From Adenophora triphylla var. japonica (lineage: Eukaryota > Streptophyta > Magnoliopsida > Asterales > Campanulaceae), in assembly GCA_022495995.1 (NCBI GenBank), contig JAFEMH010000165.1, positions 744,001 to 808,000 of the forward strand: DNA of 64,000 bases, read 5' to 3'. The position numbers were made by a program, and so were the translations under genes. The notes under the pieces are model-generated. The model did no database searches. It was given only the letters and a program-made list of their open reading frames with translations, and was not told the DNA's origin. Position 1 is the stretch's first letter. Each line of letters starts with the position of its first letter. Shown in pieces: positions 55,304 to 64,000 of the stretch.

Positions 55304-55879
55304 TCACAGTGGTGGTGGTGGTGGGGGTGGTTGAATGGATGGATTCTCGAGTATCATTGAAGCTATTACTTTAATTGGATCACCGACTATATAGTGTTTA
55401 AGTCTTTGTCCATTGACCTTGAGTTCTCCATTTGACTCGTTCCAAATCACGATGGCTCCGTATGGATAAACCTTTTTTACTTGAAACGGGCCTAACCATC
55501 TTGACTTCAATTTTCCAGGAAAAAGTCTTAACCGGGAATTGAAAAGAAGAACTATGTCTCATTCTTTGAACTCTCTTCTCATTATATGTGCATCATCCCA
55601 TTTCTTTGTTTTTTCTTTGTACAATTTGGCATTTTCGTATGCTTCAAACCGGAGTTCTTCAAACTCTTGTAATTGAAGCCTTCTTTTCCAGGAAAAAGTC
55701 TTAACCGGGAATTGAAAAGCAGAACTATGTCTCATTCTTTGAACTCTCTTCTCATTATATGTGCATCATCCCATTTATTTGTTTTTTCTTTGTACAATTT
55801 GGCACTTTCGTATGCTTCAAACCGGAGTTCTTCAAACTCTTGTAATTGAAGCCTTCTTTTCTCACCGGCGGCTTTCATG
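55304..55879 (-). pseudogene. E8 integrase C-terminus with 173-bp duplication
   Basis: [20 protein letters not shown] and [13 protein letters not shown] match E0. The segment 55511-55683 is repeated at 55684-55856. Because 173 is not a multiple of three the duplication shifts the frame between integrase core and C-terminus. Confidence 0.85.
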
Positions 55880-56374
55880 TCATAGTTTAGGGCCTTTATA
55901 GCCTAATATGCTTTCCAATTCTACTGGTAAGTGACAGGGCTTTCCGTACACTAACCAGAATGGTGTGGTCCCGATAGGTGTTTTGAAAGCAGTACGGTAT
56001 GCCCATAAGGCGTCATTCAACTTTATTGACCAATCCTTACGCGAACTAATCACTGTCTTCTCTAGGATCCATTTTATTTCTCTGTTCGAAACCTCTACTT
56101 GTCCACTTGTTTGTGGATGGTATCTGGTGCCAATTTTGTGGTGGACACCGTACTTCTTCAATAGGGCCTCGAACTGGCGGTGTGAGAAATGTGAGCCCCC
56201 ATCACTTATGACTACTTTTGGGTCCCCGAACCTTGGAAAAATGTCATTTTTGAAAAGATTCATGATGACCCTTGAGTCGTTTGTTGGAGTTACCATGTCC
56301 TCTACCCATTTAGAGACATAATCCATCGCTACTAGAATATATTTGTTGTTGAAAGATGTTGGAAATGGCCCCAT
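55880..56374 (-). pseudogene. E8 integrase catalytic core
   Basis: Open for 164 codons. [15 protein letters not shown] (first Asp), [15 protein letters not shown] (second Asp, Gly intact unlike E0), [13 protein letters not shown] (Glu), then [18 protein letters not shown]. It shows the sequence E0 had before E1 inserted. Confidence 0.88.
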
Positions 56375-56401
56375 GAAATCTATCCCTAAAATATCAAAGA
56401 T

Positions 56402-56654
56402 CTAAACCTCTAGTATGTTGTTTAGATTCATTTCATTCCTTCTTGAGATGTTACCGATTTGTTGGAAACGATCACAAGAAAGAACAAAATTTTGACCGTC
56501 TTTGAAGAGAGTAGGCCAAAAGAAACCCGATTGTAGAACTTTGGCGGTGGTTTTGATGTGCTTGCATGCCCACCATAAGGAGAAGAGTAACAATGATGAA
56601 GTATGTTCCTCACCTCTTCGTTAGCACACAACGCCTAATAATACCATCCGCATG
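56402..56654 (-). pseudogene. E8 integrase zinc domain
   Basis: ILHHCYSSPYGGHAS and the CDR(C/F)QQIGNISR block in two frames; one zinc Cys is changed to Phe. The upstream linker is deleted at about 56654, with CCGCA at both ends in the E0 version. Confidence 0.75.
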
Positions 56655-57692
56655 ATCCGTGTATATGATGACTTTAGATCCCACTAGATATGACCGAAAT
56701 TTATCAATTGCAAATACCGCGACCAAAAGCTCCTTTTCTGTTATGGCATAATTGACTTGTGCCTCATCAAGTGTCTGGCTTGCATAGTATATGGCATGCA
56801 ACTTTTTATCTTTTCGTTGCCCCAAAACTGCCCCCACCGCAAAATCGCTTGCATCGCACTTGATTTCAAAAGGAAAATTCCAATCCGGTGATCGAACAAT
56901 GGATGCGGAAACTAGTTCCTTTTTTAACCTGTTGAAAGCTTCAAGACAAAGATCATCAAAAACAAAAGGAGCTTCTTTCATTAGTAGACTGGTTAGTGGT
57001 TTATAAATATTTGTAAAATTATTTATAAAATGCCGATAAAAGCCGGCATGTCCCAACAAACTTCTTATACCCTTAACGTTGGTGGGTGGAGGTAATTTTT
57101 CAATAACTTCAACCTTTGCCCTATCTACTTCAATTCCCTTTTCGGACACCATATGCCCAATAACAATCCCCTCATTGACCATAAAATGACATTTTTCCCA
57201 CTTAATTAAGAACAAGGTTGACCTCTTCACAACGTTGCAAATGATTTCAAAAGGAAAATTCCAATCCGGTGATTGAACAATGGATGCAGAAACTAGTTCC
57301 TTTTTTTAACCTGTTGAAAGCTTCAAGACAAAGATCATCAAAAACAAAAGGAGCTTCTTTCATTAGTAGACTGGTTAGTGGTTTAGAAATATTTGTAATT
57401 TTATTTATAAAATGCCGGTAAAAGCCGGCATGTCCCAAAAAACTTCTTATACCCTTAACGTTGGTGGGTGGAGGTAATTTTTCAATAACTTCAACCTTTT
57501 CCCTATCTACTTCAATTCCCTTTTCGGACACCATATGCCCAAGAACAATCCCCTCATTGACCATAAAATGACATTTTTCCCACTTATGAACAAGGTTGAT
57601 CTCTTCACAATGTTGCAAATCTTTTGACAAATTTTGCAAGCATTAATCAAAAGAACAACCATAAACTGAAAAATCATCCATAAAAACTTCAA
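56655..57692 (-). pseudogene. E8 RNase H and RT end, tandemly duplicated
   Basis: The part 56861-57241 recurs at 57242-57620 (both with GHAGFYRHFI and [20 protein letters not shown]). RNase H blocks FEIKCDASDFAVGAVLGQ and [19 protein letters not shown] follow only once, so the second RT-connection copy is an inactive duplicate. The catalytic block region lies at about 57660. Confidence 0.82.
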
Positions 57693-58277
57693 TAATATTT
57701 TCTATAAAATCTAAGAATATGGACATCATGCAACGTTGAAAAGTGGAAGGAGCATTGCAAAGTCCGAATGGGATTCTTCTTTAGGCGAAAGTGCCATATG
57801 GACAAGTAAAAGTAGTTCTTTCTTGGTCACTTGGATGGATGGGTATTTGAAATAATCCGGAGTATCCATCCAAGTAACAAAAAAAAAAGAATGCCTTTCT
57901 AACCTTTCAAGCATTTGATCTATAAAGGGAAGGGGAAAATGATCTTTTTGGGTAGCTTTGTTTAATTTTCTATAATCAATGCACATACGCCATCCCGTGA
58001 CATTTCTAGTTGGGATTAATTAATCCCTATCATTCCATCATTCCTCCCTTTTTATGGACTACATGAACGGGGCTAACCCACTTACTATCCGAAATTGGAT
58101 AGATAATGTCCTCATCAAGTAATTAAAGGATTTCTTTTTTAACAACCTCTTTCATGTTAGGATTAAGCATTCTTTAGTGCTCTATTGAAGGCTTATGATC
58201 TTCTTCAAGATCAATTCTGTGCATACAAATCCTAGGATGAATTCCCTTTAAATCATCTATAGTGAACATACCAAAAG
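57693..58277 (-). pseudogene. E8 reverse transcriptase, N-terminal part
   Basis: MCIDYRKLNKATQKDHFPLP and DQMLERLERHSFF at 57986-57870 match E0. Frameshifts near 57880 and 58030. Ends at 58277 where E9 begins. Confidence 0.8.
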
Positions 58278-58898
58278 TGTCGCGTTGGGCCAAACGAGTA
58301 AAGTCCAATTACAGACAGCCTTGGTCTCCACATTCTCAATGAGGCTGACTCAATCAGAACAAGGCCCAAAGCCCATCTCTCGTATCAGTCGACTAAGCCC
58401 ATGGTCCGACCTATCAAGTCCCGACCTAACTTAGTCCGACCTAATGATCCATATCACAATTCGGGTACGAACCATGCTCTGCCCGACAGTCAGGTCGACC
58501 ATTCCATGAGTGGCGACCTCGACCTAATCATCAAGTATCGACCTGACATGTGTTGATGCACGTGGGTCAATCTTTCCATAACAGCATCCCTATAAATCAG
58601 GGACGGTTACAAGCACGTTCCCATGAACATAACTGCCGCTATAATTTCGGAGCTCATGTAGCCCTATCATTAAACTACCTACATCAACTATAAATACTTC
58701 ATCACTACCAACGGTGCAAAGGTAACTGCCATTTTGTATTACGAGTTCATTATTCAATACATTTTGAGCTTTATACAAGCTGTTATCTTACTCTCACGCC
58801 CGAGCGTCTTCGCCGGAGACACATCCGGCTAGTCGTGGGTCTGTTTTGTCAAGAAGCCGGTGATCGGTCTGCCACGTGGAGGAAGATTGATAAGCACA
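58278..58898 (+). repeat. 5' LTR of E9 (ends inferred)
   Basis: Probable ends TGTCGCGTTGGG and TAAGCACA. TATAAAT at 58591-58597. GGTCGACC at 58493-58500 and GTCGAC at 58388. The sequence after 58898 looks like a damaged PBS. No second LTR is available to confirm the ends. Confidence 0.6.
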
Positions 58899-58975
58899 TT
58901 TCTGCGGCATCGGTTTGGTTCCATTGCGGGAAACGTGCTTAAGCTTGACCTCGAAAAGTTCATCAACCTACAACA

Positions 58976-60828
58976 ATGGTAACCCCCGGACGGGCATGTT
59001 GAAGATGCTTCAAGAATTCATTGAGGTGAACAACAACACCAATACAAACGCAGAAATCTCAATGTCAATGCCGAAAACATGGACTTGCCTCCTCCCCCAC
59101 CAAATCGTCCTCATGGTAGAGCCACGCGCTCTACCGGTGTTGTTGATGGCGAGAGGATTGCACGACACAAGGAGAGGAAAAGGCATATGGAGGGACAAGG
59201 AGTCCCACCTCCTCCTAAGCGTCCAAGCGGACAGTGAACATGGGAAACAGGGCGGGTCCCTCAATTAATCCCATGAGCAAGAAGGAAATGATGTTAGAGC
59301 GAGCTCAAATCTTGGGCCGACTTGATAGCCATGGAGGAGGCGAAGCGGGCCGACGTACGCTCGTAAAGGATTGCTCCCTCCCAAGTCTCCAACGGGCGGC
59401 GAGCCGGGAGTGCTAGGCCAAATGAAGGTGTGGGGCGAGAATGGCGAGGACGGGATAGTTCAGCGAGCTCCTACAATTGTTCATGTGCCGAGTAACGACC
59501 TAAGGGCTAACCTCAACAGAAACAGGGAGAAGAAGGCTCAATCTGATTTGAGGACTCAGTTAACAGCCAACAGAAATAGGCATGTTTCTCCAGCGCGAAC
59601 GCAGAGATCAGGATCTCATAGAGACAGGAATGGGCATAGGTCGCCTGTGAGAGGGGAAAGGCGCAGGTCGCCACATGGAGATAACAGGCGCAGGTCGCCT
59701 CAAAGAAGTAACAGACATAGATCTCCAATAAGATCAGAAAGGACCAATTCCCATAGAGACAGGAGGAGTAGACAGATAACTCCCCCCAGAATTGAGGGCC
59801 AGAGGTCAAATGCTGCTCCCCTTCCAGGAGATGAAAGACCCGATGCCAGAGAATGGCTATTGATGAAAAAAAAGTTCGAACAGTGGGAGGAGGAAAAGAA
59901 GAAGGAGATTGGAAAGGTCGAACGAATTGACTTTGCTCTTCGACCTTTATCCAAAGAAATCAGAGATAGTCGACCTCCTTCTACCTTCAGGTTGCCTCTT
60001 CTGGAGAAATATTCAGGGTCGACCAATGCTAGGAGTCATATATCACATTTAGAAGCCACAATGTGTTTTGTCGCCAATGAGGACGACAATATGTGCAAAG
60101 CTCTCCTAAGCACACTCACTGGGGCAGCTTTAACTTGGTTCAACGGTTTGGCTGCTGGAAGCATCACCACTTGGACTTGCTTCAGACAAAGTTTTTGGAT
60201 CGCTTCTCATTGCGGGAGCTCGTAAGGTCACTGTCACCGATCGAATAACTTGGTGCAGGGGTAAGAATGAAAGCTCGATGAGCTATTTCACCAAGTTCAA
60301 AGAAATGGTTGATAAGATAGAGGAAGACCTCACCGATAGGGAAGTCATCAATCGCTTCGAAACGGTATTTCCTCGGCGGACATGGATTACGAGCTCACGG
60401 TTCGTACGATAACGACTCGACGGGAGTTGTTTGAGAAGGTATACAATGTCGCCCTTCTTTGAAGAGAGGAAAGAAAAGAAGAATGGTAAGAGCCCCGAGG
60501 TTGAAGTCACCGATGATAAAAAGGACTCCAACAAGAATGGGGGAACAATAAAAATGGAAAGAACGAGAACTAGGGCAACGAGAGAAGGTGCCGAAGCTTT
60601 CACTCCCCTTACGGTGAGTCAAAGCGAGATTATGAATCTTTGTCGGCGGCTCCTCCAGTCCCAATGAATCCGGGCAACAAGTTTAGGAGGGACAACGGCA
60701 AATACTGCGACTACCACAAAGACACCGGTCATCTCACGAGAGGATTGCTTAGGATTAAAGCGTATCATCCGGAGAATGGTCGACCGGGGAGACTCGAAGC
60801 TTATGTGAAGAGACCTCAAGTTTGGAGG
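58976..60828 (+). pseudogene. E9 gag (frameshifted)
   Basis: ATG at 58976. An N-terminal Asn-rich part, then shifts to the frame 59371-60225 with an Arg/Ser/His-rich tract (SPVRGERRRSPHGDNRRRS). The capsid begins at FALRPLSKEIRDSR; LEKYSGSTNARSHISHLEA and AALTWFNGLAAGSI are Retrotrans_gag blocks. After a shift the YCDYHKDTGH knuckle equivalent is at about 60704-60735. Confidence 0.85.
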
Positions 60829-61500
60829 AGGTGAGCGGCCGGCGGGTGGGCAACAAGGACCTAGGCGGCCTAGGCGGGAACTTGGGGTCATCATCGAACA
60901 AGCGAGCAACACGGCCATCAAGCACAAGATATTCCCGGCTCAATAAGGCCCCACATGTGCCTCGAGGAGAGAAGTCGAGAGATGAAGCGATCGGCTTCTA
61001 CCCCCATGAATTGGCAACTAATATGGCGGCTAGGGAGCAAGTTCTCGTCATCCCAGTCTCATTGATGGATGTACGACGAAGCGGACTCTTAGTCGACACG
61101 GGGGCCTGCAAGGATATTTTGTTTTACAAAACTTTCAAGGAGATGGGTCTTAATGACGAACAGTTGGAGAGATATGATGGCAGGTTGGAGGGCTTCACCA
61201 ACCATCGAGTTGATGCAAAAGGCAAGATAGAGCTCGATGTCGACCTAGGCCAGCACCCCCTCAGGGTTGTCTCGAAGGTACAATTTATCGTAATTGATGT
61301 AAATAGTGACTATGCCGCCATCCTTGGAATTCCTGGACAGGTCGTTCTTGGAATGGTAGCATCAATTCCTCACCAGCGAGTAAAGTTCCCCACACCTGCT
61401 GGAGTGGGTTGCGTACAAGGCACAGCTCGTGCTTATTTGGATCATGTTCTAAGAGAAAGAAAGAAAAGGGAGCTAGAGATTGAGACTGCTGATGGTTACT
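60829..61500 (+). pseudogene. E9 protease region
   Basis: Within a 510-codon open frame (60822-62354). SGLLVDTGACKDILFYKTFK has an intact D-T-G active site; LGIPGQVVLGMVASIPHQR follows. The frame continues without a stop into RT, so protease and RT are still fused here although gag upstream is broken. Confidence 0.85.
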
Positions 61501-62740
61501 TGAAGCTGTCCCAGTCAGTCACCAAAACTACCCGATTGTCAACAATCACCGACGTGGAAGAGTCGACCTATCACTCAAATGACGAGGTCATGCTTGAGTC
61601 GACACGTCACTCTAACACCACTGAGGTCGATTCAGATGTAGTTATGGTCGACCAAGTCATCATAGGCAACCTATGCCTCCAGCTCGACAATAACTCGGGG
61701 GCCACCACCACCACCAGCGAGGTTGCAGACAAGTTAGATGATATGATAGCAGAAGAAGCTCCACATCTGAGGGCCGAGGAGAGACAAAGGGTCAAGGAGA
61801 TAATCATTGAGACTCTACAATTCAGGGATGGACCAGAGCTAGAAGCTGTGGATGAGTTAGAGTCAGTAATCACCAACTTTTCCTACCCCGACCAAAAAAT
61901 TCAGATTGGGAAGCAGCTATCAGTTGAGGAACGAGCAGAAATCATCGAGCTACTCAAGGAAAGTAATGATGTCTTCGCATGGAGGGTAGAGGACATGAGG
62001 GGAATCAAGGAAGAGGTCGCTGTTCACAGACTTGAAGTCAACCCGACCATAAAGCCTAGACCCCAAAAGTTGAGAAGTTTTGCTCGCGACAAGGAAGAGG
62101 CTATCAAAGCTGAGGTACAAAAACTTTTGAGTGCAGGGATAATCAAGGAGGCCACTCATACAACGTGGTTGGCCAACGTGGTCATGGTGAAGAAATCGAA
62201 TGGCAAGTGGCGGATGTGTGTCGACTTCACTACTCTCAATCTAGCTTGCCCGAAGGATAGCTATCCTCTTCCTAGAATTGACAAGCTTGTTGATTCCATC
62301 GCCGGCCACTCTACTCTCGGTTTCTGGATGCTTACTCGGGATACCACCAGATAAAGATGCACGAGGATGACATTGTGAAAACGGCATTTCAAGCGAATTG
62401 GAGGCATTTCTTGCTATAACATGATGCCATTTGGCTTAAAAAATGCAGGAGCTACCTATCAAAGAATGGTGAACAAGGTCTTTGCCTCACAAATTGGTCG
62501 AAATATGGAGGCTTACGTTGACGACATGGTCATTAAAACTAAGATCGGGAGTCACGTAGTCGACCTGAAGGAGACGTTCGCCAATTTGATAGAAAACGAC
62601 ATGAAGCTCAACCCGGCAAGTGTGTGTTTGGTGTAGGCTGCTTTGGAAAGTTCCTTGGATTTATGGTATCTCAAAGAGGCATAGAGGCTAATCCGAGAAA
62701 AAATCAAGGCTTTAGTCGACATGAAGGCTCCCACCACTAT
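61501..62740 (+). pseudogene. E9 reverse transcriptase
   Basis: A linker with repeated STRHSN/STYHSN phrases, then DVFAWRVEDMRGI, HTTWLANVVMVKKSNGKWRM, VDFTTLNLACPKDSYPLPRI. A small deletion near 62325 shifts the frame; MMPFGLKNAGATYQRMVNKV and catalytic YVDDM follow at 62421-62536. Another shift near 62625. Confidence 0.88.
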
Positions 62741-63370
62741 CAAAGAGATGCGGCGACTTAATGGAAGCGGTAGCGACTCTTGGTCGCTTCATATCAAAGT
62801 CGAGAAGGTCTCTCCCTTCTTCAAAGCATTGAGGGGACGAAAAGTTTTGAGTGGACGACCGAATGTCATTCGTCGTTCCAACAGTGAAGGATTACCTCGC
62901 TACTCCACCTCTCACGAGTAGCCCGACCATTGGTGAAACTTTGTTTGTGTATTTATCCGTGGGAGATAAATCGGTGGCGGCGGTTTTGGTTAGAGAAGAT
63001 GAGGGGTTTCAAAAGCCGCATACTACATCGGCAAGGCTCTATCGGATGTGGAGAGCGAGATACTACAATGCTTTGAGAAGGTCGCCTATGCCCTAGTCGT
63101 GGCTTCAAGGAAGCTGCGAGCTTATTTTCGGCTCATCCAATTGTGGTTCTTACAAATGCTCCTCTAAGAAAAATTCTTCACAAGCCAGGAGAGTTCAGTC
63201 GACTTCTCAATTGGTCAATTGCCCTTACCGAATTTGACATTGAGTATCGACCTCGAAAGGCGTTGAAGGCTCAAGCTCTAGCGACTTCTTGGTCGAGCTT
63301 ACGTTCACCAAGGAAGACGACGAGCAATGGCGAGCTCCAAAAGAAAAGGCTAAAGGGAAGGAGTTAGAGT
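62741..63370 (+). pseudogene. E9 first RNase H (broken)
   Basis: LFVYLSVGDKSVAAVLVRED (62945-63000) and SRLLNWSIALTEFDIEYRPR (63196-63255) are RNase H blocks of Tat pol, in different frames. Confidence 0.8.
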
Positions 63371-64000
63371 CCCGGTCGCCATCGGCTTACCCGTCGATTG
63401 TTGGAAGGTCTATTCGGATGGATCGGCGACCAAGAATAGCGGTGGAGAGCTGGGATAGTGCTAATTGAACCGTAGTCCGGAAGCTGTGTATGAGGAATCA
63501 CTAAGGTTCAAGTTTGATGCTTCCAACAACCGGGCCGAATATGAAGCTTTGATAGCGGCTATAGAATACGCCCAAGTGTTTTGGAGCGACTAAGATCATG
63601 GCCTCACGTGATTCACGGTGATAGTTAACCAAGTCGAGGCGAGTACGAGGTACTTAGCTCCACATTGATTAAATCTTGCGACCTGGTGAAGGAGGCGATA
63701 AAGGATTTGGAATTGCAGGAGATTCAAAGGATTGGAAGAGAGGACAACGAGCTAGCCAACCTCCTCTCAAAATTAGCTACCTCAGATGAGCCACATGATG
63801 AACCTATCTCCTTACTCGAAAGTCCAGCCTATGAAAGAGTAAAAATTCAATGCATAGATGATCCCTCAAGAAATTGGACTCAGGAGAAGTGTTGGATCGA
63901 GGAAATGAAGGCATACATAGAAAGTGGAGAGCTGCCAGATGACGAGAAGAAGGCTCGAGCTATCAAAAAGAAAGCTCCAAGGTATGTCATTCAAGGAGGC
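63371..64000 (+). pseudogene. E9 second RNase H and linker
   Basis: WKVYSDGSATKNSGGE at about 63402-63450 opens the archaeal-type RNase H, then breaks. GREDNELANLLSKLATSDEP near 63740 closes it. The linker toward integrase is open to the window edge. Confidence 0.8.

Larger units (their letters stand above)
53341..58277 (-). mobile_element. E8: second Athila copy, 3' half, rearranged
   Basis: Same order as E0 (RT, RNase H, integrase, 3' UTR, LTR), with three internal tandem duplications (722, 173 and about 380 bp) and a deletion of roughly 350 bp near 56654. E9 cuts it at 58278 near the start of RT; the rest is beyond the window. Confidence 0.85.
58278..64000 (+). mobile_element. E9: Tat-type Ty3/gypsy element (5' part, runs out of window)
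   Basis: LTR 58278-58898, then gag, protease, RT, RNase H and the second RNase H in Tat order. The end of the window falls in the linker before integrase. Many small deletions break frames. The left junction is inferred from where Athila similarity stops and a TG start appears. Confidence 0.85.

Noticed and set aside
59513..60026. Minus-strand frames opposite E9 gag
   Set aside because: Shadows of the Arg/Ser-rich and capsid-coding plus strand.

Overview
This is nuclear DNA of a flowering plant, and essentially all of it is LTR retrotransposons inserted into one another. I recognise no intact host gene, no tRNA or rRNA gene and no bacterial-type feature. The evidence for a plant genome is the lineage set (Athila, Tat/Ogre, chromovirus and Sirevirus-like elements), a Stowaway MITE, a tRNA-derived SINE and a plant mobile domain (PMD) gene. 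The density of nesting suggests heterochromatin of a large genome; I cannot name the species.

The left 53 kb resolves into a nested stack. The outermost element is E0, an Athila-type Ty3/gypsy element on the minus strand. Its 3' LTR remnant is at 1930-2992 and its 5' LTR plus primer binding site (PBS) is at 51917-53340. E1 (Ty1/copia, plus strand, 4759-37974, target duplication GTACG/GTATG) split the integrase gene of E0. E2 (Tat-type, minus strand, 10278-35430, GTCAT) split the reverse transcriptase of E1. E3 (Ogre/Tat-type non-autonomous, plus strand, 13369-34853, GGTGG) split the PBS of E2. E4 (Tat-type, minus strand, 17582-26405, GATGC) split the gag of E3. That is five levels, with target site duplications at each of the four nested junctions. 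A Sirevirus-like copia element ends at 1929 in the left LTR of E0.

On the right, the gag of E0 is broken at 41880 by E5 (chromovirus-like). A second E5-family LTR starts at 44518 and is broken at 44828 by E6 (a relative of E3). Then follow an RNase H fragment (about 48680-48995) and E7, the 3' end of another Ogre-like element on the minus strand with three tandem arrays. The LTR at 51939-53340 is followed on its other side by a second Athila body, E8 (53341-58277), so E0 and E8 share one LTR. E8 is split at 58278 by E9, a Tat-type element on the plus strand that runs out of the window.

Autonomous elements encode, in order, Gag, protease, reverse transcriptase, RNase H and integrase (copia has integrase before RT). 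Nearly all copies carry stops and frameshifts. The most intact reading frames are the integrase core of E4, the protease/RT stretch of E9, and a four-exon PMD gene carried antisense inside E3.

The main observations are: (i) almost every LTR family carries its own short CG-centred palindrome, often in pairs 20-22 or 33-35 bp apart, and in the Ogre-like LTRs one lies 22-23 nt upstream of the TATA box; (ii) E3 carries the spliced antisense PMD gene; (iii) E2 and E4 share a different antisense coiled-coil gene; (iv) a nested stem-loop box with compensatory changes recurs in E3 and E7; (v) the LTR of E6 holds a fragment that looks like a host DUF538 gene. All element names (E0-E9) are local labels.
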